From positions 930,001 to 994,000 of the forward strand of contig NZ_CP094469.1 in assembly GCF_023347295.1 (NCBI RefSeq): DNA of 64,000 bases, written 5' to 3'. The notes beneath the pieces are model-generated. The model worked only from the letters and a program-made list of their open reading frames with translations, was not told the DNA's origin and ran no database searches. The translations under genes were made by a program, and so were the position numbers. Shown here one piece after another: positions 1 through 7,680 of the stretch. Source of the stretch: Faecalibacterium sp. I3-3-33. Its GTDB lineage: Bacteria; Bacillota; Clostridia; Oscillospirales; Ruminococcaceae. Each line of letters opens with the position of its first letter. Positions within the stretch are counted from its first letter, which is position 1.

Positions 1-504
1 CAGAAAGGTATCGTGGATGAACGCCTGTATGCGTTTGAAAAGTTTGTCAGCAACATCAGGAAACTGATCCGGACTGCCCGCGAACAGGGAATCGAGGTCG
101 TCTATGTCCAGCATGACGATGGGCCCGGTACAGGCTTTTCCATCGGAGACGATGAATTTGAGGTCTATTCCGGGTTTGCGTCGCTGCTGACTGAAAAACG
201 GTTCGTCAAAACCGTATGCAGTGCGTTCAAAAAAGAAAGCGGTCTGCTGGAATATCTGACGGAAAAGGGCGAAAAAGATGTGATGGTCTGCGGCATCATG
301 ACCGACTTCTGCATCAATGCAACGGTGGAGGCAGGCTTTGAGCATGGCCTGCACATGATCGTTCCTGCCTATGCAAATTCCACGCAGGACAACGAGTACA
401 TGACAGGGGAGCAGAGCTACCGCTATTACAATGAATTCCTCTGGCCGGACCGCTATGCCGATTGTGTGCCCATGGACAAGGCGCTGGAGCTGCTCAAAAA
501 GTGA
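1..504 (+). CDS. Isochorismatase-family cysteine hydrolase, 5' end outside window
   Basis: This is the C-terminal part of a cysteine hydrolase of the isochorismatase/nicotinamidase superfamily. The frame is open to the window edge, so the true start and the N-terminal catalytic Asp lie upstream; the GTG at 13 is only the first visible possible start. The visible part has the [15 protein letters not shown] segment, whose Cys (codon at 310) is the expected nucleophile, and an earlier VVYVQHDD strand. The exact substrate (nicotinamide, isochorismate, a carbamoyl compound) cannot be told. The macrodomain gene starts 10 bases after its stop, so the two probably share a transcript, which suits a role near NAD or ADP-ribose turnover, though that is only inferred. 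Confidence 0.85.
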   Translation, partial: QKGIVDERLYAFEKFVSNIRKLIRTAREQGIEVVYVQHDDGPGTGFSIGDDEFEVYSGFASLLTEKRFVKTVCSAFKKESGLLEYLTEKGEKDVMVCGIMTDFCINATVEAGFEHGLHMIVPAYANSTQDNEYMTGEQSYRYYNEFLWPDRYADCVPMDKALELLKK

Positions 505-514
505 GGTGTTTACA

Positions 515-1036
515 ATGATTTCTGAAAAAGTCAAAAATCAGATTCAAGTGGTGCAGGGTGATATTACCAAACTGGACTGTGACTGCATCGTAAATGCGGC
601 CAATCGCAGTCTGCTGGGTGGCGGCGGTGTGGATGGTGCCATCCACCGGGCAGCAGGGCCGGAATTGTTGGCGGAGTGTCGTACGCTACACGGCTGCCGC
701 ACCGGCGAAGCAAAAATCACCAAGGGCTACCGGTTGAGAGCAAAGTATATCATTCATACGGTAGGCCCGATTTATTCCGGCACAGCAGAGGATGCCGCGC
801 AGCTGGCGGACTGCTACCGCAATTCGCTGAACCTTGCCAAAGAGCATGATGTCCATAGCATTGCGTTCCCGGCAATTTCGACCGGCGTGTATGGCTACCC
901 GCTGGATGCCGCCACCCAAATTGCGGTGGATACAGTGACAGATTGGCTGCAAAGCCACGTCGACTACGATATGAGGGTCATTTTCTGCTGCTTTGATGCC
1001 CGGACGGCGCAGGTGTATCAGACAAAAATGGAGTAA
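515..1036 (+). CDS. Macrodomain protein (ADP-ribose / O-acetyl-ADP-ribose deacetylase type)
   Basis: The 173-residue product is a stand-alone macrodomain, a fold that binds ADP-ribose and often hydrolyses O-acetyl-ADP-ribose or ADP-ribosyl esters. Near the N-terminus it shows [19 protein letters not shown] followed by [12 protein letters not shown], the substrate loops typical of MacroD/YmdB proteins, and later [10 protein letters not shown], the phosphate-binding loop. The ATG at 515 is preferred over the upstream frame extension because GAGGTG sits just upstream and the family normally starts here. It lies between a cysteine hydrolase gene and sfsA with gaps of 10 and 3 bases, so it is probably part of a small operon. 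A second macrodomain gene, fused to a helix-turn-helix, is at 6559. Confidence 0.93.
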   Translation: MISEKVKNQIQVVQGDITKLDCDCIVNAANRSLLGGGGVDGAIHRAAGPELLAECRTLHGCRTGEAKITKGYRLRAKYIIHTVGPIYSGTAEDAAQLADCYRNSLNLAKEHDVHSIAFPAISTGVYGYPLDAATQIAVDTVTDWLQSHVDYDMRVIFCCFDARTAQVYQTKME

Positions 1037-1039
1037 ACA

Positions 1040-1705
1040 TTGAAATACAGAGAAATCGCAGACGGCATTTTTGTTGACCGTCCCAACCGCTTTATTGCCC
1101 ATGTGGAAGTGAATGGAGCAGTGGAAACCGTCCATGTCAAGAACACCGGGCGGTGCAAGGAACTGCTGCTGCCCGGTACGGCGGTGCGGCTGGAAGTGTC
1201 AGATAACCCGAAACGCAAAACAAAATACGACCTTGTGGCGGTACATAAGCAGGGGCTTGGTTGGGTCAACATGGACAGTCAGGCACCCAACAAGGCAGTA
1301 GGAGAGTGGCTTGCAAAACAGGGCTACGACTATATCAAGCCGGAATTCATCTATGGCAAGTCCCGCATCGACTTTTATATGGAAAAGGGCGAGCAAAAGT
1401 ATCTGATGGAAGTCAAGGGCTGCACACTGGAAGTGGACGGTATCGGCTATTTCCCGGATGCACCCACCGAGCGGGGTGTGAAGCACCTGCACGAGCTGGC
1501 GCAGGCACAGCAGGCAGGGTATCGGTGCGCAGTGGCTTTCGTGATTCAGATGGAAGGCATCACCGAGGTGCGGCCAAATGTCAGCACACAGCCGGAGTTT
1601 GGTACGGCACTGGCCGAAGCAAAGGCCGCAGGTGTGCGGGTGCTGTTTCTGCTCTGCCGTGTGGGGCGTGACAGCTTGGAAATCATGGAGCAGCGGGAAG
1701 GCTGA
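1040..1705 (+). CDS. sfsA: Sugar fermentation stimulation protein A homologue
   Basis: The 221-residue protein matches SfsA in length and pattern: an N-terminal OB-like domain with RFIAHVEVNG and HVKNTGRCKELLLPG, then a nuclease-like domain with RIDFYME and YLMEVKGCTLEVDG, followed by FPDAPTERGVKHL. In other SfsA proteins these D, E and K positions are conserved and nuclease-like, but the cellular role is not firmly established; the name comes from an E. coli sugar-utilisation phenotype. The start is a TTG at 1040, only three bases after the macrodomain stop, which suggests translational coupling. The next gene is separated by a MerR-type promoter, so this is the likely operon end. Confidence 0.93.
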   Translation: MKYREIADGIFVDRPNRFIAHVEVNGAVETVHVKNTGRCKELLLPGTAVRLEVSDNPKRKTKYDLVAVHKQGLGWVNMDSQAPNKAVGEWLAKQGYDYIKPEFIYGKSRIDFYMEKGEQKYLMEVKGCTLEVDGIGYFPDAPTERGVKHLHELAQAQQAGYRCAVAFVIQMEGITEVRPNVSTQPEFGTALAEAKAAGVRVLFLLCRVGRDSLEIMEQREG

Positions 1706-1725
1706 AAAATTTTTCAGAAAACCTC

Positions 1726-1756
1726 TTGACCCTGACGCAGCGTCATAGCGTATACT
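1726..1756 (+). promoter_or_regulatory. MerR-type promoter with 19-bp spacer and operator dyad
   Basis: A -35 TTGACC (1726-1731) and -10 TATACT (1751-1756) are separated by 19 bp instead of 17, the signature of promoters activated by MerR-family DNA distortion. Between them lies a perfect dyad TGACGC-A-GCGTCA (1733-1745). It stands directly upstream of the MerR/TipAS gene at 1784, so autoregulation is likely. Confidence 0.8.
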
Positions 1757-1783
1757 GTGGCTGTCGCAAGGGAGGACAGCAAG

Positions 1784-2509
1784 ATGATGACAGTGAACGA
1801 AGTGAGTAAGCGGACCGGAGTGAGCATCCGGACCCTGCAATATTACGATAAAATCGGTCTGCTGCGCGCGGCGGGCCGTACCGAAGCAGGCTATCGGCTG
1901 TATGACGATGCCGCGCTGGAACGTTTGCAGCAGATCTTATTGTTCCGGGAACTGGAATTTCCGCTGAAGGACATCCAGAAAATCGTGGAGAATCCTGCTT
2001 TTGACCGGCAGAAAGCACTGGAACAGCAGATCACACTTCTGACATTGAAAAAGCAGCATCTTGAAGATCTGATCGGCCTTGCGCAGAAAATTCGAACCAC
2101 AGGAGGAATGGTTATGGACTTTACCGCATTTGATACGCAGAAGATCAAGAAGTATACCGAGCAGGCCAAAAAGGAATGGGGCGAAACGCCGGAATACAAA
2201 GAGTTTGAGGAAAAAACTGCCCATAAGACCGAGAAAGAAGTCAAGGACATGAGCAGTCAACTGATGGACATCGTGGCGGCATTCGGCGGGATGCAGAGCA
2301 AAGACCCGGCGGACTCTGAAGTGCAGGCACAGGTGAAGAAGCTGCAGGAGTTTATCACAGAGCACTACTACAACTGTTCCAAGGTGATCTTGAATCAGCT
2401 GGGGCAGATGTATGGGGCAGGCGGAGCATTTACGGAAAACATCAATGCTGCCGGCGGTGCCGGTGCCGCAGAATTTGCGCAGAAAGCCATTGAGATTTAT
2501 TGCAAGTGA
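1784..2509 (+). CDS. MerR-family transcriptional activator with TipAS-type C-terminal domain
   Basis: The N-terminal winged helix MTVNEVSKRTGVSIRTLQYY continues with DKIGLLRAAGRTEAGYRLY, which is classic MerR, followed by a long coiled-coil dimerisation helix and a C-terminal domain of about 140 residues with the spacing of TipAS domains (helices around EWGETPEYKEFEEK and FITEHYYNCSKVILNQLGQMY). TipAS domains bind structurally diverse small molecules, often drugs. The ATG at 1784 is chosen because GGAGG lies eight bases upstream; the frame is open further upstream but without a ribosome site. Its own promoter carries the unusual 19-bp spacer and operator dyad described at 1726. No efflux or drug-resistance gene lies next to it, so its target beyond itself is unknown. 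Confidence 0.9.
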   Translation: MMTVNEVSKRTGVSIRTLQYYDKIGLLRAAGRTEAGYRLYDDAALERLQQILLFRELEFPLKDIQKIVENPAFDRQKALEQQITLLTLKKQHLEDLIGLAQKIRTTGGMVMDFTAFDTQKIKKYTEQAKKEWGETPEYKEFEEKTAHKTEKEVKDMSSQLMDIVAAFGGMQSKDPADSEVQAQVKKLQEFITEHYYNCSKVILNQLGQMYGAGGAFTENINAAGGAGAAEFAQKAIEIYCK

Positions 2510-2614
2510 GCCCAAAAACGCTTTGCGTGATTCAGTTACAGAAATCATAAATAGGAAATGTTATCATATAGATACAAGAAACACACCGATAACATTCCAA
2601 TGGAGGATTTCGAT

Positions 2615-2992
2615 ATGAAGGCAAAGTTTTACATCTGCAATCACTGTGGCAACCTCGTCACTACCATCCATAACGCAGGCGTTCCGCTGGTCTGCTGCGG
2701 GGAGAAGATGAAAGAGCTGGTTCCCAATACGGTGGAAGCCAGCGGCGAGAAGCATCTGCCGGTGGCAGAGCTTTCCGGCAGTCGTCTCACGGTCACAGTG
2801 GGCGCGGTGGAGCACCCCATGGCGGATGTTCACTATATTCAGTGGATTTTTGTGGAGACTGAGAACGGCGGGCAGATCCGCTATCTGAATCCGGGGCAGG
2901 CTCCCAACGCGGTGTTTGAACTGGGAAGTGAAAAGCCGGTGGCCGTTTACGCATACTGCAATCTGCATGGGCTCTGGATGACGAAACTCTGA
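2615..2992 (+). CDS. Desulfoferrodoxin-family superoxide reductase
   Basis: The 125-residue protein has an N-terminal rubredoxin/desulforedoxin-like Fe-Cys4 site (CNHCGN, then VCCGEKM) and a C-terminal superoxide reductase centre: EKHLP with the His that follows the Glu, VEHPM, VHYIQW, and the distal CNLHGLW giving the axial Cys and last His ligand. Such enzymes reduce superoxide to hydrogen peroxide in the anaerobe cytoplasm, using reduced rubredoxin. ATG 2615 is preceded by TGGAGG with eight-base spacing. It appears monocistronic and ends at a strong terminator. A truncated copy of its C-terminal half occurs at 46829 and a smaller tail at 49752. Confidence 0.93.
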   Translation: MKAKFYICNHCGNLVTTIHNAGVPLVCCGEKMKELVPNTVEASGEKHLPVAELSGSRLTVTVGAVEHPMADVHYIQWIFVETENGGQIRYLNPGQAPNAVFELGSEKPVAVYAYCNLHGLWMTKL

Positions 2993-3009
2993 TACAATCA
3001 ATGCAAACG

Positions 3010-3040
3010 GGGAGTGATTTGATGTCACTCCCTGTTTTTT
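3010..3040 (+). terminator. Rho-independent terminator after superoxide reductase
   Basis: GGGAGTGA (3010-3017) pairs with TCACTCCC (3025-3032) around a 7-base loop, followed by a T run. Confidence 0.85.
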
Positions 3041-3481
3041 GATGAGAACTTTATGCGGTTCTTTTGGTTCGGAACTGTGTATAAATGGGATGGATAAAAT
3101 GAGTAGGCACACTATATGCGTTTGTTAAACGCTGACAGCGTTCAATTTTTTGCGTGGAATCGTGAAAATGAGACCTGTGAAAAACGTAGAAAATTTGATA
3201 TGGTTGCGCTGCAAACTAAGACATATTGATGTTTTGAAACGAGTTTATAGTGAAATATGTGTAATTCGAGTGCAGATATTCATTCTTGTGAGTTTGTTGT
3301 GTGAATTTGTCACGTTCCACCGCAAAAAAGGACTTGACGGAAAAAATACTCCGTGAGCTGCTCACAAGAGCAGCTCCATCGAGTCGCGGTCATTGTGCAT
3401 TTTCAAGCTGAAAACAGGCCGGGACTCGGAAAAGGAGTCTCGGCCTGTTTGTGTTTTCGGCGCAAAGGAAAGGATTGAACA
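3041..3481. other. Gene-poor spacer before XRE gene
   Basis: No convincing gene is seen. The only plus-strand open frame (about 3150-3356) has no ribosome binding site and no protein-like composition. The right end holds a 16-bp hairpin, AAACAGGCCGGGACTC (3412-3427) against GAGTCTCGGCCTGTTT (3435-3450), ending about 30 bases before the XRE start codon. With the T-rich tail GTGTTTT it could terminate or attenuate transcription entering the XRE gene. Confidence 0.5.
3412..3457 (+). terminator. Hairpin/terminator just upstream of XRE regulator
   Basis: A 16-bp stem with one G-U pair is followed by GTGTTTT. Its position between a gene-free stretch and the XRE start suggests either termination of an unseen small transcript or attenuation of the XRE gene. 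Confidence 0.55.
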
Positions 3482-3775
3482 ATGCGATTTGATGCAAAAG
3501 AATTCGGCGGACGTATCCGCGATTTGCGGAAAAAGAAGGGGATTACACAGGAACAGTTGAGTATAATGCTGAACGTTAGTGCGAACCATCTTGCAAAAGT
3601 TGAAACGGGAAGCCGCTGCTGCTCGATTGAGTTGCTGCAGGATCTTTCGTCCTGCCTGAATGTCAGAACGGACTATCTGCTGAACGGAGATGCACCGCAT
3701 AACAACCATCTGAGGGAAAGACTGACGTTTCTTGCACAGGAATTAGAAAAGATTACGGCGGACCTCCCGGTATGA
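3482..3775 (+). CDS. XRE-family (Cro/CI-type) helix-turn-helix regulator
   Basis: The 97-residue protein is mainly one HTH_3 domain: IRDLRKKKGITQEQLSIMLNV leads into the recognition helix SANHLAKVETGSR, and the domain ends with LNVRTDYLLNGD as in SinR/Cro-like repressors. A short C-terminal helix (LRERLTFLAQELEKI) may mediate dimerisation. The ATG at 3482 follows an AAAGGA motif. It appears to be its own unit; the DUF523 gene downstream has a separate promoter. Target genes cannot be told; autoregulation is common in the family. Confidence 0.88.
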   Translation: MRFDAKEFGGRIRDLRKKKGITQEQLSIMLNVSANHLAKVETGSRCCSIELLQDLSSCLNVRTDYLLNGDAPHNNHLRERLTFLAQELEKITADLPV

Positions 3776-3866
3776 GGATAGGAAAAGCAAAATCCTCTTT
3801 TTCAATGCCCAAAAGCGTGGTAGAATAGGGAAAAGATTCAGTATCTGAAAAACGGAGCGTGCAACA

Positions 3867-4328
3867 ATGAAGATTCTGGTCAGCGCCTGCCTGCTGGGCG
3901 AAAACTGCAAATACAGCGGCGGAAACAATTACAATCAGGCGGTCTGCGATTTTGCGCGGGGGCATCAGGTGGTTCCGGTCTGCCAGGAGGTGCTGGGCGG
4001 CCTGCCCACACCGCGGTGCCCGGCGGAAATCGTGCAGGGCGTTGTCACGAACAAAGAGGGCATCAATGTGGACCGGGAGTTCCGAGCGGGCGCAGCCAAG
4101 GCCCTTGCCATCGCAAAAGAAAATGGGGTGGAGCTTGCCATTCTGCAATCCCGCAGCCCCAGCTGCGGCGTGAAGGAAATTTACGATGGAACGTTTTCCG
4201 GGACAAAGATTCCCGGACAGGGCGTTTTTGCCAAGATGCTGATGGACGAAGGCATCCGTGTTCTGGATGCCGGGGAATTGCCTAAAATTATCTTGAAAAA
4301 TGAGGACGGAAAATGTCAATCAGACTGA
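3867..4328 (+). CDS. DUF523 family protein (TudS/thiouracil desulfidase-like)
   Basis: The 153-residue protein starts MKILVSACLLGENCKYSGGN and continues with VCQEVLGGLPTPRCPAEI and SRSPSCGVKEIYDG, the diagnostic DUF523 pattern. Characterised members (TudS) bind an iron-sulfur cluster through three Cys, expected here as those in SACLLG, PVCQEV and SPSCG, and remove sulfur from thiolated pyrimidines; that activity is an extrapolation for this protein. An upstream GTGGTAGAATAGG (near 3820) resembles the extended -10 of the module A promoters. A short open frame (4312-4413) that follows might be a remnant of another gene. Confidence 0.88.
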   Translation: MKILVSACLLGENCKYSGGNNYNQAVCDFARGHQVVPVCQEVLGGLPTPRCPAEIVQGVVTNKEGINVDREFRAGAAKALAIAKENGVELAILQSRSPSCGVKEIYDGTFSGTKIPGQGVFAKMLMDEGIRVLDAGELPKIILKNEDGKCQSD

Positions 4329-4413
4329 TTTGCAGCGATATACCGGGGACTTTGAGGCCACTTGGCAGGATGTGCTGGAAGGCTGCACGGCCTTGTTGGA
4401 AGAACTGCGCTGA
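4312..4413 (+). pseudogene. Possible short gene remnant between DUF523 and pentapeptide gene
   Basis: A frame overlapping the DUF523 stop reads TDLQRYTGDFEATWQDVLEG and continues CTALLEELR before a TGA at 4411. Its composition looks protein-like (amphipathic helix at the end) but it has no start signal and I do not recognise a family. It could be the C-terminal tail of a lost gene or chance. Confidence 0.3.
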
Positions 4414-4425
4414 CAGGAGAATTTT

Positions 4426-5013
4426 ATGACAGAGCGTTATTGTGAAGGTGAACGGTTTGCTGACCTGTCGTTCACCGAGGAGACTTTTGAGGACTGCGAC
4501 TTTACCGATTGCGTATTTGCGGATTGCTCTTTTACCAAGTGCGAACTGGATCATACCACGCTGAACGAGTGCAAATTCGTGCGGTGTGAGATCACAGGTC
4601 TGCGCAGTACCCATTCCTCGGTGCAGTCGCTGGATTTTGAGGACTGCCGCCTGAATGAAATCGAGTGGGCACCGCTGATGTCCAATGGTGCCTTCCCGGA
4701 CCCTATCCACACGCTGAAAGAGTGCAGTCTGAAATATAACACCTTCACCGAAATGAACTTCAACCGCTTCGACTTTTCGGACGGCAACGAAATTGCCGGC
4801 TCCATGTTTGCCAAATGCGAGATGCAGCTGGCGAATTTCAAGGGTGTGGAACTTCACGAAACGGAATTCTACCAGTGTGACCTGCGCAAGGCGGATTTCC
4901 GGGATGCCGCCGGTTATAAGGTGGACATTCTGGGCAGCCGCCTGAAGGATGCGAAATTTTCCCTGCCGGAAGCGGTGAATCTGCTGGCAGATTTGAAGAT
5001 CAAGCTGTCGTAA
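4426..5013 (+). CDS. Pentapeptide-repeat protein
   Basis: The 195-residue protein is built of A(D/N)LXX-like pentapeptide repeats rich in F, C, D and L at the central positions, such as DLSFTEETFEDCDFTDCVFA and later LANFKGVELHETEFYQC, LRKADFRDA. This predicts a right-handed quadrilateral beta-helix. Some family members (Qnr, MfpA) mimic DNA and protect gyrase, but the function of most is unknown, so no role is assigned. The start follows ACAGGAGAATTTT. The Pth2 gene begins 12 bases after its stop with AGAAGGAG between, so the two are likely cotranscribed. Confidence 0.85.
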   Translation: MTERYCEGERFADLSFTEETFEDCDFTDCVFADCSFTKCELDHTTLNECKFVRCEITGLRSTHSSVQSLDFEDCRLNEIEWAPLMSNGAFPDPIHTLKECSLKYNTFTEMNFNRFDFSDGNEIAGSMFAKCEMQLANFKGVELHETEFYQCDLRKADFRDAAGYKVDILGSRLKDAKFSLPEAVNLLADLKIKLS

Positions 5014-5025
5014 GAAGGAGAAAAA

Positions 5026-5478
5026 ATGCGTCAACTCATCATTGCCCGAAAAGACCTGCAGATGTCTCCCGGTAAGCTGGCGGCGCAGTGCTGCCACGCT
5101 TCGCTGGCATTCCTCACCGACCCCATCGGCATGGGACAGGGCGTGGAACCCATTGAGAAAAACGGAGAAATTACCGGCTATCGGGCAGAAATCATGTTGG
5201 ATAAAGCAACTTACGAAGAGTGGTTCGATGGCTCTTTTACCAAAACTATCTGCGGGGCAAAGAACCGCAATCAACTGCTGAAAGCAAAAACAATTGCCGA
5301 GGAATTGGGCCTTGTGGAAAACAAAGACTTCTTCCTCATCCGGGATGCCTGCCACACCGAGCTGGAACCGGAAGAATTTGATGAAAACGGCGAGGGCATG
5401 ACTCTGACCTGCATCGGGTTCCGCCCGCTGCCGGATGAAATTGCACACCAGATCAGCCATAAGTTCCATTTGTATTGA
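5026..5478 (+). CDS. pth2: Peptidyl-tRNA hydrolase type 2 (Pth2) family
   Basis: The 150-residue product begins with LIIARKDLQMSPGKLAAQCC followed by HASLAF, the active-site signature of Pth2, which cleaves peptidyl-tRNA released from stalled ribosomes. Pth2 is normal in archaea and eukaryotes; bacteria usually depend on Pth1, so here it is probably an accessory, likely horizontally acquired enzyme. A long insert (around residues 35-70) and the C-terminal LTCIGFRPLPDEIAHQISHK strand differ from archaeal forms, so the substrate could differ. It follows the pentapeptide gene and ends at a strong hairpin shared with the convergent DUF5131 gene. Confidence 0.8.
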   Translation: MRQLIIARKDLQMSPGKLAAQCCHASLAFLTDPIGMGQGVEPIEKNGEITGYRAEIMLDKATYEEWFDGSFTKTICGAKNRNQLLKAKTIAEELGLVENKDFFLIRDACHTELEPEEFDENGEGMTLTCIGFRPLPDEIAHQISHKFHLY

Positions 5479-5508
5479 GTGCTGATTTACGGAATACGAA
5501 AGAAAGCC

Positions 5509-5560
5509 CCGGCCATTCTCCTGTGATTTGCAGGAAAATGGTCGGGATAGAACTCCTTTA
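5509..5560 (+). terminator. Terminator between convergent pth2 and DUF5131 genes
   Basis: A 16-bp stem CCCGGCCATTCTCCTG (5509-5524) pairs with CAGGAAAATGGTCGGG (5532-5547) with two G-U pairs, followed by a moderately T-rich tract. Confidence 0.7.
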
Positions 5561-5562
5561 TT

Positions 5563-6444
5563 TTATAAGCATTTTCCACAGTCACTGCAGCCGTTGCAGA
5601 TCAACTTGCTGCCGCAGGTCTCGCAGTTTGCGCGGAAATGGGGCACATAGAGATCTTCCTGCGGGATGGGGTAGCCCCAGTCGTCCACGAGATCAAAATG
5701 AATGGGCCTGCCCTGAAAATTCATGCCGGATTTACAGGCCATCCGGCTTTGCAGCTGCTTGCTGGGCAGGTGGTAGCGTTTACCGTCCTTGATGAACACG
5801 GTGCCGGTCTCGATAAAGCAGAATGTTACGTTGGCATCCACGCATTCCTGCCGGAGAGACTTGACCCAATCGAAATTGCAGGGGCGGGCACCATCATAGT
5901 TTTCGCCGCCGCAGATGACCTGCTCGATCTGCCCGGCGGAAAGGTACTGCCGGATGCTTACTGGCCCGATGAAGGGCGCGCACATGATGCCCTTGTGCTT
6001 GAAGGGCAGGTCGAACAGGACGGGAATGCGCTCATCGGCACGGCGCTGATTTTCACAGGTGACGTTGAAAAAGATGTTGTCCCAACCGCTGCCCCAGTCC
6101 GGCGGCAGGCACTCCCGTACCCGCTGCGGCCGTTTGGTGAGCAGAAAAAACACCACATCGCTGCGTTGGCGCATGATGTCCCACGCCTCAGCCCGCCACG
6201 AGTCGGCTTCTTCCAAGAAGAAATCCGAGGTCATGCAGACCCGGATCTGCTCACCACTCTGGATTTTGTAGTGTCCGGTGCGGTCTTTCTGGAGCGGGTA
6301 GGAAAAGCCGCTTTTCGTTTTGTAGATCTCGGCCCCGTTCTGGTCCCGCATCCGGTCGAGAAAATACATGTAGCAGTTCTGGCAGCCCTCGCTGCACTTG
6401 ATGCAGCCGTGCCATGGATTCCAGATGTCGTGCAGGAAGCTCAC
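5563..6444 (-). CDS. DUF5131 / phage Gp37-Gp68-like radical SAM-type protein
   Basis: The 293-residue protein starts SFLHDIWNPWHGCIKCSEGC and continues QNCYMYFLDR, the N-terminal Cys signature of the DUF5131 (Gp37/Gp68) family, related to radical SAM proteins with a CX3-7CX2C cluster site. Later it has VCMTSDFFLEEADSWRAEAW and LLTKRPQRV, also diagnostic, and GGENYDGARPCNFDWV. The C-terminus has a second Cys-rich zinc or cluster knot (CETCGSKLICNGCSDCGKCL). Function is unknown. The start is taken as GTG at 6444; spacing to the AGAAGG motif is tight so it is uncertain. It is divergent from the macrodomain-HTH gene. A mini-remnant that joins its N- and C-terminal codons is at 49857. Confidence 0.88.
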   Translation of the reverse strand: MSFLHDIWNPWHGCIKCSEGCQNCYMYFLDRMRDQNGAEIYKTKSGFSYPLQKDRTGHYKIQSGEQIRVCMTSDFFLEEADSWRAEAWDIMRQRSDVVFFLLTKRPQRVRECLPPDWGSGWDNIFFNVTCENQRRADERIPVLFDLPFKHKGIMCAPFIGPVSIRQYLSAGQIEQVICGGENYDGARPCNFDWVKSLRQECVDANVTFCFIETGTVFIKDGKRYHLPSKQLQSRMACKSGMNFQGRPIHFDLVDDWGYPIPQEDLYVPHFRANCETCGSKLICNGCSDCGKCL

Positions 6445-6500
6445 CTTCTTTCGGTACCTATTATTATAATAGCTGCGCGGACAGGAAACAAGAGCAACCC

Positions 6501-6529
6501 TTGCACCGTCCCGCCGGATGTGATAGGAT
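6501..6529 (+). promoter_or_regulatory. Promoter of macrodomain-HTH gene
   Basis: TTGCAC (6501-6506) and TAGGAT (6524-6529) with a 17-bp spacer, 30 bases before ATG 6559. The opposite strand has an AT-rich TATTATAAT near 6459 that may serve the divergent DUF5131 gene. Confidence 0.6.
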
Positions 6530-6558
6530 GAAGAAAACCACATGAGGGAGGAACCACC

Positions 6559-7590
6559 ATGCCGTTTCTGATGATCCGCAACGACATCACCAAGGTGGCG
6601 GCGGATGCCATTGTCAACCCGGCCAACCGGAACCTTTTGCAGGGCAGCGGCACCAGCCGTGCCATCTATCAGGCGGCAGGGGAGCAGCAGCTGACCGCCG
6701 CCTGTGAAGCCATTGGGCACTGCGATTTGGGCAGGGCCGTGTGTACCCCGGCGTTCGGGCTGTCTGCAAAGTATATCTTCCATGCGGTGTGTCCGGTATG
6801 GCATGGCGGCGGGTTCGGCGAAGCAGAACAATTAGCCAGTGCCTACCACTCCGCATTGGAATTAGCCGCAAAGTACCACTGCGAAAGCGTGGCTTTCCCG
6901 CTGCTGTCCAGCGGGAACTATGGCTACCCCAAAGAACAGGCCTTCCGCATTGCGGTGGATACCATCACACAGTACGTCATGGAGCACGACCTGACCGTGT
7001 ATCTGGTGCTTTACGACCGGGGCTCGCTGGCCGTGAGCCGGAAGCTGTTCGCCTCGGTGGAGGAGTACATTGACGACCACTATGTAGCACAGAACGATGA
7101 AAGCTACGGATTTGGCCGTCGGCGCAGGGAATTGTCAGAGCGGCGGAAGCAGCTGGAAGAAGATGCTGCCCTGCCGATGCTAGGTGCAGTTCCGGCACCC
7201 GCCGCGGCACCCAGGACAGCCCGCAGTCTGGAAAGCTTGATGGATAATCTCGGTGAAAGCTTCACCACCCGGCTGCTGCGGCTCATTGATGAGCGGGGGC
7301 TGAAGGACTCCACCGTGTACAAGCAGTCCAACATCTCCCGGCAGCATTTCTCCAAAATTCAGTGCAATCGCGACTACAACCCCAAAAAGAAAACGGTGCT
7401 GGCCTTTGCGGTTGGGCTGCACCTGTCCGAAGATGAAACCATCGACCTGCTCAAGAGCGCGGGCTATGCCTTTTCGGATGGCTCCAAGCGGGACTGGATC
7501 GTGCGGTATTGTCTGGAACACAAAATCTATAACATCAATCAGGTCAATACGCTATTGTTTGAATACGATCAGGAACAGCTGGGTGCGTGA
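6559..7590 (+). CDS. Macrodomain protein with C-terminal helix-turn-helix-like domain
   Basis: The 343-residue protein has an N-terminal macrodomain (residues about 1-170): MIRNDITKVAADAIVNPAN, LLQGSGTSRAIYQAAG and PLLSSGNYGYP mark ADP-ribose-binding loops, though the usual glycine-rich GGGG loop reads GSG. After an Arg/Glu-rich linker with an Ala-Pro stretch, residues about 235-343 form a helical domain with TVYKQSNISRQHFSKIQ and TVLAFAVGLHLSEDETIDLL, an XRE-like fold seen in several Firmicute proteins. Fusion of an ADP-ribose sensor to a possible DNA- or RNA-binding domain suggests signalling, which is inference. Start follows GAGGGAGGAACCACC. The VWA gene begins downstream after an unusual hairpin. 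Confidence 0.85.
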   Translation: MPFLMIRNDITKVAADAIVNPANRNLLQGSGTSRAIYQAAGEQQLTAACEAIGHCDLGRAVCTPAFGLSAKYIFHAVCPVWHGGGFGEAEQLASAYHSALELAAKYHCESVAFPLLSSGNYGYPKEQAFRIAVDTITQYVMEHDLTVYLVLYDRGSLAVSRKLFASVEEYIDDHYVAQNDESYGFGRRRRELSERRKQLEEDAALPMLGAVPAPAAAPRTARSLESLMDNLGESFTTRLLRLIDERGLKDSTVYKQSNISRQHFSKIQCNRDYNPKKKTVLAFAVGLHLSEDETIDLLKSAGYAFSDGSKRDWIVRYCLEHKIYNINQVNTLLFEYDQEQLGA

Positions 7591-7615
7591 TTTGTCGCCT
7601 GCCCGTTGACCTTTT

Positions 7616-7674
7616 GCCCTCCGGTTTGTGGTATCCTTTTGCCAACGAAAGCGATACACCACAAAACGGAGGGC
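7616..7674 (+). promoter_or_regulatory. Large inverted repeat that can sequester the VWA ribosome binding site
   Basis: Bases 7616-7631 pair with 7659-7674: eight uninterrupted pairs (GCCCTCCG against CGGAGGGC), one mismatch, then seven more. The right arm contains the GGAGGG Shine-Dalgarno of the VWA gene that starts at GTG 7681. There is no T run, so it looks like a translational control or RNA-stability hairpin more than a terminator. Confidence 0.6.
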
Positions 7675-7680
7675 ATTGTT

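Noticed and set aside
3150..3356. Plus-strand open frame of 68 codons
   Set aside because: No Shine-Dalgarno, hydrophobic and basic chance-like composition, no match to a known pattern.
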